A stretch of 40,887 nucleotides of DNA, taken from Geosiphon pyriformis. Taxonomy: Eukaryota; Glomeromycota; Glomeromycetes; Archaeosporales; Geosiphonaceae. The stretch covers positions 85,526 through 126,412 of the forward strand of contig JAAOMT010000495.1 in the NCBI GenBank assembly GCA_016748015.1, written 5' to 3'. The notes below the pieces were generated by a model. The model was not told the origin of the DNA. It made no database searches and worked only from the letters and a program-made list of their open reading frames with translations. The position numbers and the translations under genes were made by a program. Shown here in pieces: positions 1-10,883 of the stretch. The first letter of the stretch is position 1. Every line of letters begins with the position of its first letter.

Positions 1-297
1 AATTACACATTCCCCAACAGCAGCATTAAAACCATCTGCGACCTTAGTCCAGGCAGCTTTAATCTGACCATATGAAGCAGTGAAAGGCAGGTGAAGTTGG
101 ATCTCCTTGAGCAAGATAATATTTTTTCCAGGATTCCAACGATATTGTTTCTTACGTTGTTTTTTAGGTGGGTTAACTTCAGAGACCTCTAAAAATAAAA
201 ACACCATGAAATAATATATAAATGAATGAATTTTGGCAAAGGCTTTCTACGTACCATCAGCATCTGAGTTAGGACGAAGTTGATAAGATTTTCGCAT
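1..297 (-). CDS. Myb/SANT-like protein, 5' part (runs off window)
   Basis: This is the 5' end of a probable DNA-binding protein gene; the rest lies beyond position 1. Exon 1 is 297-255 (14 codons plus 1 nt). A 66-bp intron (254-189) has a GTACGT donor and a TTTTTAG acceptor. Exon 2 runs from 188 to the edge in the same phase with no stop. The 76 visible residues begin MRKSYQLRPNSDADEV, then a basic stretch (PPKKQRKKQ), then a helical part with the spaced aromatics YRWNPGK and AAWTKVADGFNAAVG. That pattern resembles the Myb/SANT-like domains that are abundant in arbuscular mycorrhizal fungi. The family call rests on pattern memory only, because the domain is cut off. It could be another helix-turn-helix or trihelix-type protein. 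The next gene downstream of its promoter side, U1-70K, is on the same strand. Confidence 0.55.
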
Positions 298-1946
298 AAT
301 AATAATAGATGGACATGCAGCTTATAAGTAGATAATGCAGTTGCAACAGTTTGGCAGAAGGGTATATGTGCGGCGGATGAAGTGAATGATGTGTGGCAAA
401 TGGAGTGAATGTGACAGCAGTTATTTGCGACGTGACAGGTAGTAGATAGTATAGTGAATGCTTATTCACTAACAATAAAAATGGTCCACAGTCTTAAAAT
501 AGGTTCGAGAATATCTCTCTTAGGTTTGGACATATTGTAAGACATACTTTGTCAGCTTTTGGGCTACAGATTGCAAAAAATTAGATAACAAAAATCTCTT
601 ACTTGTAGAGGAGATCTACAAAGAATTCCGGTTTTAAATTTCTTTGTACAAGCCACAAATTTGTAAAGAAAATCATTGTAGCGCAAACTCTCTATTAACA
701 TAAAAATTAATATGTGCTTTTATGTAAATATTAAAACTGTATTTATTTTATATAATATTAAAAATATGTACAAAGAAAATATTAATTCAATAAATTTCCT
801 TAATAATTAAAACGGTAAAAATTCGAAGATACTTTAGAATTTCATTATTTACCATGTTTATACAATATTTTATTAATAATAACAGACTCAAGGTAGTAAT
901 ATCTGCTCTTGAGCTTCATGACAACAGTTGCTTTACATGAAGGCCAGGCAAACAAAGTCAAGGGCGCAAACGATGGCAGGAAAGCGAAAACGCCTGGAGG
1001 CAAGGCAAACAATAAAGCTTAAATGCTGAGATACGTCGAAATGTGTAAAGGGCGTAAGTACGAAAGCCTACTCTGAAGAAAACGTGCCAATTCTCAAGGG
1101 ATTGCAAACTTGAGCTATTTAGAGGTATCCAGTCGAATGACTATATTTGGCTAAACGCTTTCACGTATCGTGAGTTCAAATCAAGCAATTCAATTTTCGC
1201 CAATGATGTGAACACAAACTCGGGTCAATTTTAACAAGCATGAAAAAGCAGGGGCTAAGCGAGACAGGGGCCGTACAGAGAATAGCACGTTGATATAATG
1301 TAGTCGAAAGCGGCTCATGAAAACCAGCAAGAATTTAAATAAGTCACATTCAAGTGATCAAATAAATTCCGCCAAATTTCAAGTGAATCCATAAGTGATC
1401 TTGCTTTGCGATAACTCTAGTGTTTTAACGATTATCAAAGTAGACCATACCCAAACATAACATCAGGGACTCGGTCTTTTTATATCAGACCTGTGTTGGG
1501 ACTTTACTCTACTCACCATCACCCAAATTTGAACTTCACCTTCCAAACATTTTGGTTTTATATGACTGGCCACTTACCCACTTTTTTAATTCCATCACTT
1601 ACCCACAGGTGAAAAAGATGGCTATTTGTTCAAATAAAGAACGAAGAAAGAATAGAAATAGAAATTTACCCAAATTTACCTAGTTTTTTTTACCTATGAT
1701 TGCGGTTAATGCCAGTGTTACAGTAAAAACGCAGATTTCGCCTGTCCTATTTCTTGATAAGGGGAAGCATCAGCCATAAAAAAAGGCAATTGCTTTTGCA
1801 AAGGGATACAAACCGTGTCCCACCGTGATAAAGATATTGTCGAAGCGTCCAAGAAATGGATTCCAAAGAATGCTTCTCAAGGTCAATAAAGACTTACCCC
1901 AATGAAACTCAAAGATTGAAATAACTAAAATCTTAAAGATTTACTT
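298..1946. other. Intergenic region without recognised gene
   Basis: It lies between the start of the Myb/SANT-like gene and the 3' end of U1-70K, so it should hold the promoter of the former and the terminator of the latter. Positions 900-1900 have a mixed, gene-like base composition but no long reading frame. I found no tRNA or snRNA. A small inverted repeat, GGTCT/AGACC, sits around 1471-1492. Confidence 0.5.
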
Positions 1947-3449
1947 TCAACGACGCTCTCGTCTTCTATCCCGGTCCCTACCTTTGGAACCATACCTATC
2001 TTCCTTGGGAGGACTTCGGGAACGACTGCGATTGCCTCGGCGTCTAGTGTAGTCACGATCATACCCGCTACTATGTCGCCCACCACCACTAGCAGCAGCA
2101 GCAGCAGCATTACCACCGCCACCACTACCACCACCACCACCACTACCACTACCACCATACCTTCCACTGCTACTACCACCACTACCGCTATACCCACCAT
2201 GACCATGTCCCCCACCAACTGCCCGAGAATATCCTCCACGATAATCCCGATCATACCCATTGGAGGTAGGAGTAGTGCTATGCATTACATAAGAACCTTC
2301 ACGCCCGGAATATTTTTGATTTTGATCTGGACCTCCAATTCGAGTTCCACCAAGTCCACCACCTGGGGTTGATTATAATGTTTAGTTATTTTTTTGATTT
2401 AAATCCTCAACTATCAAAAGAAAGAATATAACATTACCTAAACGACGTGGTCTCCAACCTTTTACCGTTCGCCCACGTTCCACATCAACTAATATACGAC
2501 GACCTAATAGCTTGACTCCATCAGCATCCTTATACGCGGCTAATGAATTAATGTAGATAATAAGAGATATTGGGGGAAAGTACATTAGAAGTTTAAACAG
2601 TACTTTTGATTCTTTTGACACAGAAATAAATTGGATGAACTACCTTTCATATCCTTTTCCCTTTCAAATTCAACGAAAGCGTAGCCTCGAGGCTGTCCAG
2701 TGCTTTTATCTTTCACGATTCTTATCTGAAACAATAACCATGATGATGAAATTCAATCTTTCAATTTTCAACATCCCGCAAAACAATTATTTGTCAAATA
2801 GGTACTTACATTTTCAATTGGGCCATACATTTCAAATTCTCTGCGTAAGTCTTTTTCTGTCATTTCATAACTCTGTTTTGTAGAGAACTAAAATAAAGAT
2901 TGGGCCCAAAAAGAATGGTAAAAGCTTCAATACTAAAATCTTTCATACCATTCTAGCAACAAATAGAGTTTTGTAAGGATCCCCTGTGACATTTTCATCC
3001 TTGTTTGGATCCCCTTTATTACCGCGGAGTGAAAATCAATATAAAAATCAGGATAACATCGATTTAATGAAAGAAAAAGGTAGGGCTGAAAAAAATTGCA
3101 AACATACATTGTTCTAGGCCTGTTCGGATCGCTTCCTCAGCCTTTTGTTTCTTCTCTTCAAACTGGAAGTTTAATCAAAAATAATAATGCTGTCTCAAAC
3201 TTGGGACTTGAAAAGATGAAACATAAAAGACATTGTAACATGTCTTACCTTTCGTTTCTTTTTTTCTTCAACTGTTTCAGTGGGCACATAGTCAGGGTCA
3301 TAGTTTGCTAAAAGCTCAAAATATTGCCCTATCCCTGTGATTTGTGGTCCTTTTCTTTTAGATGGATCTCGGTCCAAAGGCTTTGTATACGGAAGTGGTG
3401 GCCGGGGTGCAAAAAGCGCTAGTAAGTTAGGTGGCAATTTGTCGGTCAT
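1947..3449 (-). CDS. SNRNP70: U1 small nuclear ribonucleoprotein 70 kDa (U1-70K)
   Basis: This is a core protein of the U1 snRNP. It binds stem-loop I of U1 snRNA and helps define 5' splice sites in the nucleus. Seven exons, 3449-3249, 3162-3108, 3013-2949, 2872-2810, 2725-2644, 2539-2438 and 2362-1947, are separated by introns of 75-104 bp. All are GT-AG and phases match, giving 327 aa. The N-terminus has the conserved [13 protein letters not shown] segment and an Arg/Lys-rich linker. The RRM spans about residues 101-178, with RNP2 LFVARM (102-107) and RNP1 RGYAFVEF (141-148). The conserved [13 protein letters not shown] segment follows. The tail (190-327) is Gly/Ser-rich with a six-Ala run, then short RS/RD repeats ending at TGA (1949-1947). 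The RS part is short compared with animals. Identification is near certain; only the exact start is unproven, although it matches the family start. Confidence 0.95.
2092..2160. repeat. Trinucleotide microsatellite inside U1-70K
   Basis: The plus strand shows a GCA run followed by an imperfect ACC/ACT run. On the minus strand these encode the poly-Ala and poly-Gly/Ser tract of the U1-70K tail (about residues 259-281). The unit length keeps the frame, so length variation would alter only the linker. Confidence 0.8.
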
Positions 3450-4619
3450 TTTCTATATATCGTTAAACCAAGGTTAATACCCATTTTCAAGTCAAAATTT
3501 ACTACTGTTGCTTTTCAGAATGCTTCGCAGCTTGCCTGAGGTTAAATTATTTCGAATTAAAACAAGTAATCTTAAAGTAAATTTCCTTTATTTTTATGGT
3601 AGTCTTGACTATTATCTATTACTTAGCAAGCCAGGTTTTCAGCCAAGCTTTTTCTGTCTTATCAGTAATAACAAGATATCATCAATTTGCTTAAACAATC
3701 CCTGTGACATATCATGTGATCATTTGGCGCTTTCAAATTAGGCAAAATATTATAAAAATGGTTTTCTAAATAATACAATCTTTAATTGTTTTCTTTTTTA
3801 ATTAATATTTTATTTAAACATTATTATAATCATTAAAATTTTTAATAATAAAACTAGTAACAAAACTATTACTTTTTTCAGTTATTCTTTTTCAAATAAC
3901 CAGAAAAAATAAGATAATTAAAAAACAATTATTATTATGTTTAATAAAATATAGTTTTTTTTAAATTTATATAAATTCTAATATAAATAATTAAAAAAAT
4001 GAATTATGTATTTTTAATATATAATAATAATAAAAATTTTTATATTTTTAAATTACAATTAATGCAAAGAGCTTAATAAAATATTTACAATTATTAAAAC
4101 TTAATAATATTTTATAAAAATATTTTAAATAAAATAATAATAAATCAGTCTTTTATTAATTTCAAAACATTATTTTTATTTTTAATTAAAAGTTTTTTCT
4201 CTTTTAAAGTTTTTATAAGAAGCAGTTTTAATATGGTTTCTGTTTTTTAAAAATTCTAAAATATTTAATAAAAATTTAATAACTAAATTTTTTTTGTTTT
4301 GTTTTTACTTTTATTTAAATAATCAAAAAAATCAAAATAACCAAGAAATAATTTTCTCAAATTTTTACAATATTAAATAACAACTTTTTTAAAATTCCAA
4401 AAGATTTTTTTTAATGTTTTTAATTTTATTGTTTTAAAATTTGTTTGTTTTTTTGGCTTTTTTATCAGTTTCGCATTATTAATATTAATTATAGTGTTTA
4501 ATTTTGTTATAATTATAAATAAAAAATATTTTAAATAATAATAATAAAAATATATTAATTAATTTTGATTATGTTATTTAATATATTAATTTTTAATTAA
4601 TTATTATTAATTTTAAAAG
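3450..4619. other. Promoter side of U1-70K, then AT-rich desert
   Basis: The first 300 bp upstream of the U1-70K start have normal gene-island composition and probably hold its promoter; no clear element was recognised. From about 3750 to 4620 the sequence is almost entirely A and T in homopolymer-like runs. No reading frame or recognisable transposon is visible there. Confidence 0.5.
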
Positions 4620-4639
4620 CAAAACAAGTTAAAAAACTT

Positions 4640-6634
4640 CTTTTTCCCTTATGTCTAAATTCCTTAAAGAGCAGTTTTTTTGACCAAGAAGTTTTTGTTT
4701 TTTATTTTATTTGTTTTATTACCTTCAATATTTTTCAAGCTAATAATCTTTTTGTAATAAACTTAGAAGCTGGTTCAAGTAACAATATATTTAAGAAAAA
4801 AGCTCTAAAAAGTGTTCTTTATAGTTCTGTTAACAGTACTTTTTTTCAAAAAAAAAAGATTTCTATTGACAATATTAAGCACTTTGACAATAAAAGGGAA
4901 ATTTTTTTGACCAAACCTGATGTTAATAATAGCATATATTCAGATATAGATTGTAAGTTTAATGACAATAAGCTTGGTAGTATTGCAATAGATTTAGATA
5001 GTAATTTTTTTTTTGGTTCGGCTGCAACAACTTCTAGAGCTAAGAGAGTCAATAATAGTTTAATCAGTAATTTTCTTATTAATACTATTGACTTTAGAAT
5101 AAATAAAAATATGAGATTTCTTCTCTTTCCTCTTAATATCTTTCTTGACAAAAGATGAGTTAATTCCAAAATAGTGATAACTCAAATTAAAATACTTGTT
5201 AAGAAATTTTTTGCTTTGGATATTAATTTTTCAGCTGTAGAAGAGAAATCAATGATAACAAAAACTCAGTTTGTTAGAAAAAATTTTTCAGTTGTCAATG
5301 GTTTTGGAGAGATCACTACTCTCTTAAAATTTGAAAAAATCATCAGATTGAAATTTACTTTAGAAAAAAGCATAAACAAAGCTGTGCTATTGGCTGAAAA
5401 GAAAAATATTAAAGTAAATAATGATCTCAAAAGACAAAAAATCAGATCAGATTGAACAGTAATTATCAAGAAAATTCTTATAAATATACCTAAAAAGATA
5501 ATTGTTACTATAGTATCTAAGTTTAGAAATATTAAGTCAGTTAAAATTTAGCTTATTAGAATGTGGCAAAAAGCTGTGATTGAATTTGCTGAATTAAGTC
5601 AGACTGAACAGTTGGCATCTAAATAGTCATTCCTGATTGGAAAAGACTTGCTACATGTGGCTATGGCCATGGGTAATTACAATACTTGGATGTTTAAAAA
5701 TCAGTTTAAGGCATTTTTGTTTATTTTGTTTGTGGAAATAACAGTTTATAATCTAAGCACTTTATTGAAAAGAGCTGGTAGACAAACTTGCATCATCAAT
5801 TATTTACTTAAAACTGGCAATTAGATTTATTGTGCTGTATTTGGTTTTGAGTCTAATAAGAAATTGGAGTCTGTGTTTTATATGAAGCTAATTCTTGGTA
5901 GTGTTAAACTATCTTGAACTAGGATGAATTTGGTTTATTATAAGAAATGTGAGTATTTTGGTCATTCTGCTTTGGAGTGTGATACATTAATTGCATCCAC
6001 TTATAAGCCTTTGCAAATATTTAAAAAAGTTGCTTCAAAAAAGCATCATTTTCAGTTAACAAAGTTGTATGCAAAAAAAAGTGTTCCTATTTTCTGTTCT
6101 GTTGTCTTTGGTGGCAAATTTTGGGTACAAGTGGTCTTATTTGTTTCTTCTGATGGTCTTTTTTTTGGTTCTGGTTTTGGTTCCTTTTTATCTGGTGTCT
6201 TGGATGTGGATGGTAATTTTTTCTTCATTTCTACTAATAATTTATCTTTAGATGCTTGATTGGTTTTTTTGGAATGCTCTTTGAAGCTCTTAACAGATTA
6301 GGTTTCTGACATAGTATGAAAACTCAGCAACATAAAATTGATGCCTCTGGCTTTCCTCTCTTCATTTCATGACTTGACTACCTTAATGGCTGCTAATTTG
6401 GATTCAAGTTTAGATATGATTTTAGATAGGCCTAAGTTAATATCTCTATCTTTCTCTCTTGTTACCTCTGATGTTTCAGCTTTAAGTCCAAGTAGTTCAA
6501 AAGTTTTGACTACCAATATGAACAGTTTGGAGTCAAAGTTGGTGGCTTTTGAGACCTCTGTTAGTTTAGTTTTAGCAAAGTTAAATCTGTTGTGTGTTGG
6601 CTCAGTTTTTTCTGCAAACACTTCTCATCAATAA
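4640..6634 (+). pseudogene. LINE A ORF1 (zinc-knuckle RNA-binding protein), decayed
   Basis: This would encode the nucleic-acid-binding protein that packages LINE RNA. It is read through stops in mainly one frame. The open pieces are 4907-5158, 5174-5455, 5924-6259 and 6338-6634. Near 5936-5980 is a CCHC-type knuckle reading YYKKCEYFGHSALEC, where the first Cys of C-x2-C-x4-H-x4-C is Tyr (TAT for expected TGT). The following part contains KLYAKKSVPI, GGKFWVQVV and a Ser/Gly-rich stretch. The C-terminal part is coiled-coil-like (SKVLTTNMNSLESKLVAFE). Many stops sit where Trp or Arg would be expected, for example TGA in SVKLS-stop-TRMNL. It is not expected to be functional. The start codon could not be fixed. 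Confidence 0.7.
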
Positions 6635-9600
6635 GTAATTTGGTCTGAAAAATAGCTATGTGCAATGTGTAAAGTATCAATGTCCTTACTAAGCAAAAAA
6701 ATATTGTTCAGTAGCATATAAACTCTGATAACATAATTTCTATTGTTATTAAAAAAAAATTAAGGTCTAACATTAGGCCATAGATTACAAATAAGTTTGA
6801 AAGAGTTTGGATTTTTACTTCTGATTTGGATATGGGTTTTTTTAGTGCTGGTATAGCTATAATCATGGACAGTTCTTTGGCTCAGCATGTTTTGAAGATG
6901 AATAAGATTTTGAGTCAGTTAATTTTAATATGTTTTTTGTTTAAGAACAAGCTTTTGGTTATAATTTTAGGTTTATATGCTGGCATATCTGTTAGTACAT
7001 GGTTTGATCAAGTCTTGGGCATTAATTTGGTTATCTCTAAGACAGTTTGTTCTAGCTCTTTTATTATTTTAGGTGACAACTTTAATGAAAATAATACTAG
7101 AAAAAGTACAAGTTTCAGGAAGTGCTTAGATTTGGGTCTTATAAATTTACTTAGAAAATATTTTTTAATCAGATCTTTTATTTGGAATAATTTCAGAAGA
7201 GCTAAAAAAATCATTGATTATATTTTTGTCAGTAAAAATTTGCTATTAACAGTTATAACATGTAAGGTTAATATCATATCTGATTTTTTTGATATAGATC
7301 ATAAGGCAGTATTAGTTTTAGTAGGATTGAAAGGTCTCTTGGATGCATACTTAAATGGTGTTCAAAAACAGGCAAACAAGAATTGTTGGAAGTTTAATAT
7401 TAAAGGAGCAAATATTACCAAATGAGTCTGTTTCAAGGATTGTGTATTATCTAAACTGTTGATAATAGAGAATAAGTTTGTGGATGCAAAGGCTTATGGC
7501 AATTTTGATGCCATATGGAATGAAGTAAAAGAGACAATGATGGTTTCAGCAGACACTGTTTTTTCTAAGTGTTGGTTCAGTAAGTTTGAAAAAGTGGGCA
7601 GTTCTCTAAATTTCTTGGATTGGAATTGCTGGTTGTAAAGATTGTAAAGGCATTAAGTGTGGACAACAAGTCTAAGTATGATTATCTTCTTAAGAAATGG
7701 TCTAGGATTGATAGCAAAGAAGCTTTTAAGATCGATTTTATAATACAGAATGGTGCTAGTTCAATAAAAGCTATTAAACATTTGTCAATAATCAAAAAAA
7801 AGTATAAGAAGTCCAAGTATTACAAATCTAGAGTCATCCAAGATGTGGCCATTAAGAAGACAATCAAAAAATAGATGGAAAATTTCAGTTCTAACAAGAA
7901 AAGCATGATTAAGAACATTTTAAATTGGTTTTTTTACAAAGTAATTTTGAATTATTTGGTAATTGGGGAAAAATTGGTGTTGGAATTAAAGGAGATAAAA
8001 TGCAGAGTTAATGCTATTATAGTAGAATGGACAAGAAAACATAAGGTGTTTTTGGTTCTGCCCAATATATAGTCTCAACAATATGTATTATTGGATTATG
8101 TTAAAAAGAATATTTTTGGTAGAATTATAAATGATATCAGTATATATAAATTGAGTATAATAATTAAGAAACTGCCTGACAGCAAAGCAGCTGGTATATT
8201 TGACATATCTAATGAGTTATGAAAACACAATGGTAATAAGATGATGAATTGTTTGCTAATTTTGTTGAACTCTTGTCTGACTTTAGGCAAGATTTCAATT
8301 CTGTAGAAGAGGGTGTGAGTATTAATGATTCCCAAACTATATGACTAAAAAAACATTTTGATGAATATATGACTTATTGCTTTCATTGAAACAACTAAAA
8401 AAGTATTCTTTAAGATTTTGTCCAATCATATTTTATCTTTTTGTGCTAGAAACAATGTTCTTTAAGGTAACAACTTTTTGGTCTTAAAGAAGACTTTAAC
8501 TCAATCTCCAGTGTTTGTGGTTAGTTTGATAGTGGAGGATGCTTTAGAAAAGAGTAGAGAGATCTGACTGGTCTTGCAAGATATGCATAAGGCTTATAAT
8601 TTAGTTAAATAAAAACATTTAGAAATAAACTTAAAGCATATCAGGATAAGTGACAGGTTTATTAAGTTTTTTGAAAACATACATGCAGACAGAATCAACA
8701 GAGTGATAACTAATTTTGGTCTCTCAGATGAATACAAAATGCTAAATAGACTGAATTAGAGTGAAATCTTTTTACTGCTCTTGTAAAAAATCTTTTATAA
8801 CTCTTTGTTATGTAAAGTTAAGAGGCAGTAAAATTTATGCAAATATAAAATTAATACAAATTTTTTTTAAAAACAGATAAAATAAAAATGAATAGAAGTA
8901 AATCTTCTTTTTTTGCAGCTGGAGCATTTGTAAATAATACAATTTGGATGGAGAATGACCAGGTTTTAACACAACATATTTTGAACATTGCTAATAAGTT
9001 TTTTAAGATTAATGATATCTTTATCAATAATGATAAAACTGTGGCAATTCCTATTAATTAGAGGATCAGGGATGCTTTTTTACATATCAGTGGTCAGCCT
9101 ATCCTTATTGTTAAGCATAATAAGTTTTATAGGTATTTGAATATTTTTCTGTTAATGGAAGGCTTGTCTAAACCCAGTTTTGCTAAAGCATATTTAAATG
9201 TCAGGTTTTTTTCCAACTTGGTTTTTAAGAAGATATTGTCAGACAAACAATTTTTATATTTGGTCTCTTCAGTTTTGCAGCCCATTGTCAATTACCAAAC
9301 ACAATTCAGTTTCATATCTAAGAGTATATACTAAAAATAAGATGTTATATTAAAAAAAAAGCTTAAGTCAAAAGCCAATCTACTGAGGAACTTTTCTAAT
9401 AAAGCTTTGCACCACTCTTCTCTTTATAGGCTAAAGACATTTAAGCAGATATAGGCAAAAGGGAAGACTGTTTTATTGGTTTAGTTTTTTAATATGTTTG
9501 AAATTCTTGGCAAGTTGTTTGAGCATCAGTTTTTAAATTTGCAAATTTTGGGATGGATTCTGATGAACTCTTTGCAATATCCTGTCAAATTAAGAATTAA

Positions 9601-10024
9601 TTCAGTGAACAATTTCTTGGCAGGTGTGATAAAAATTTTTTTGGATAACAGAATATTTTTGTCTAATGCCTTGCTCTGTATATATCATGATGTTAAATAC
9701 TTTTCTATGTCAATAATCCTGGAAATTCTCTCTATTATGATGTTGTTTCCTCTTTAAAATGATTTAGTGTTGTTTTTGATAACAGATTGTTGGATAGAAA
9801 TGGTTTGGTAATAAACTAAAAAACTTTTCACTATTAAAAACAGTTGTATTCTAGAGATCTAATACTTTTGTGGTTTAAAAAAACTTCAGCTTACATGAAT
9901 AATTATTGTAATAGACCTGATGGAATTGCTCTTAGCTTTGTTTGTTCAGATTTTCTTTGTTCAAATAGTTTTTTAGACATTTGAAAGTGTTTACTTAAAT
10001 TTTGGATTGATGTTTTTACTATTA

Positions 10025-10880
10025 TTACAGTTCAAGAATTTAATAGGAATTATAAATAATATAAATTAACCAATCATAAAATAGCACAACAACAATTTAT
10101 AAAAAAAAATAATTTACAAATAACAGCAAGCACTATTTTACAATAGCAGCAAATACTATTGTGTAATAGCAGCAAGCACTATTTTACAATAACAGCAAGC
10201 ACTATCATGCAAAAGCAACAAGCACTATTTCACAATAGCAGCAAGCACTATTTAGAAATAACAAAAATAGAGTATTACAAGATATTATTTTGTAAAACAA
10301 TAATTATATATATATACAATAGTTTTTAATAATGAAGAATAAAACAGCTTCAATTCAAGTAACAAATATCTAAATAAAATTTTATTCAAAAAAAGAATTA
10401 ATAAAAATAATAAATTGAATAAACATCACAATTATGAGATTAACAATAGAATTTACATACTTTCTTTAGCAAATAAAACTATTATTCTATCTTTGAACCC
10501 TTTGGAAAAATAATCTCTGATCAAAATTATTCATGTGATTACTAATTAAATTGAAAAAGCTTTATTATATACTTAGAGAAATCGTAAAAAAGCCATTAAT
10601 ATTCCATGTTTCTAGATTAGAGAAACACATCAGACAATTGCAAGGATAGCCTCAGAAAAGACTCCAAACAGTGAGTAGATTTCAGATTAGCTCTGGAAAA
10701 GAATACACAACATATAAAAACAACTAGAATTAAAGAGAAGACTTATATCACAACATCAAGAAAAAACTTTCAGTACATTATCATTAATATCCAATACATA
10801 AAATTAAGGAACTCACAAGAGACTGATTGCAATTAAAATGAGATATCAACAATTAAAATATACCAAGAAAACACTTTTGT
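10025..10880 (+). mobile_element. Minisatellite-bearing insertion within LINE A
   Basis: LINE homology is lost near 10025 and resumes near 10885. The insert begins TTACAGTTCAAGAATTTA, followed by about 95 bp of AT-rich leader, six 23-bp tandem units, and a stretch with a decayed reading frame. The leader (CAATCATAAAATAGCAC and flanks) aligns with the sequence beginning at 40713, which also leads into units of the same length and sequence. I infer a mobile sequence family. The start CAGT next to TA recalls pogo/Tc1-type ends, but no matching inverted repeat was found at the right end, so the mechanism is unknown. Confidence 0.55.
10124..10261. repeat. 23-bp minisatellite, six units
   Basis: The core CAGCAAGCACTATT recurs with exact 23-bp spacing at 10124, 10147, 10170, 10193, 10216 and 10239. 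Units differ by a few bases. Compared with the copy at 40815-40887, the central CTCGCGATAG has become TTTACAATAG, i.e. C-to-T and G-to-A changes. There are no unique spacers, so it is not a CRISPR array. Confidence 0.9.
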
Positions 10881-10883
10881 AAT
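10464..10883 (+). pseudogene. Decayed unknown reading frame in the insertion
   Basis: A single frame reads with protein-like composition for about 140 codons, interrupted only by TAA and TAG (positions that could be Gln or Trp in an ancestor). Readable pieces include IRETHQTIARIASEKTPNS, LWKRIHNI and KQLELKRRLISQHQEKT, and it ends LKYTKKTLL then TAA. It does not match the LINE ORF2 reading on either side. It is Lys/Arg/Gln-rich and probably helical. I do not recognise the family. It may be cargo of the minisatellite element or an older gene fragment. Confidence 0.35.

Noticed and set aside
1165-1200. T-loop-like GAGTTCAAATC suggesting a tRNA
   Set aside because: The flanking stems do not pair and no acceptor or D arm was found.
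1201-1260. Box C-like ATGATGT suggesting a snoRNA
   Set aside because: No suitable D box or terminal stem nearby; one short motif is not enough.
1925-2372. Val-rich minus frame and Thr-rich plus frame over U1-70K exon 7
   Set aside because: Shadow frames of the trinucleotide repeat; the real frame encodes the Gly/Ala/RS tail.
3508-3741. 77-codon plus-strand frame upstream of U1-70K
   Set aside because: No recognisable motif and AT-driven composition; it probably overlaps the U1-70K promoter.
10124-10261. CRISPR-like regular repeats
   Set aside because: Units are directly adjacent with no unique spacers, and the context is a eukaryotic retrotransposon.
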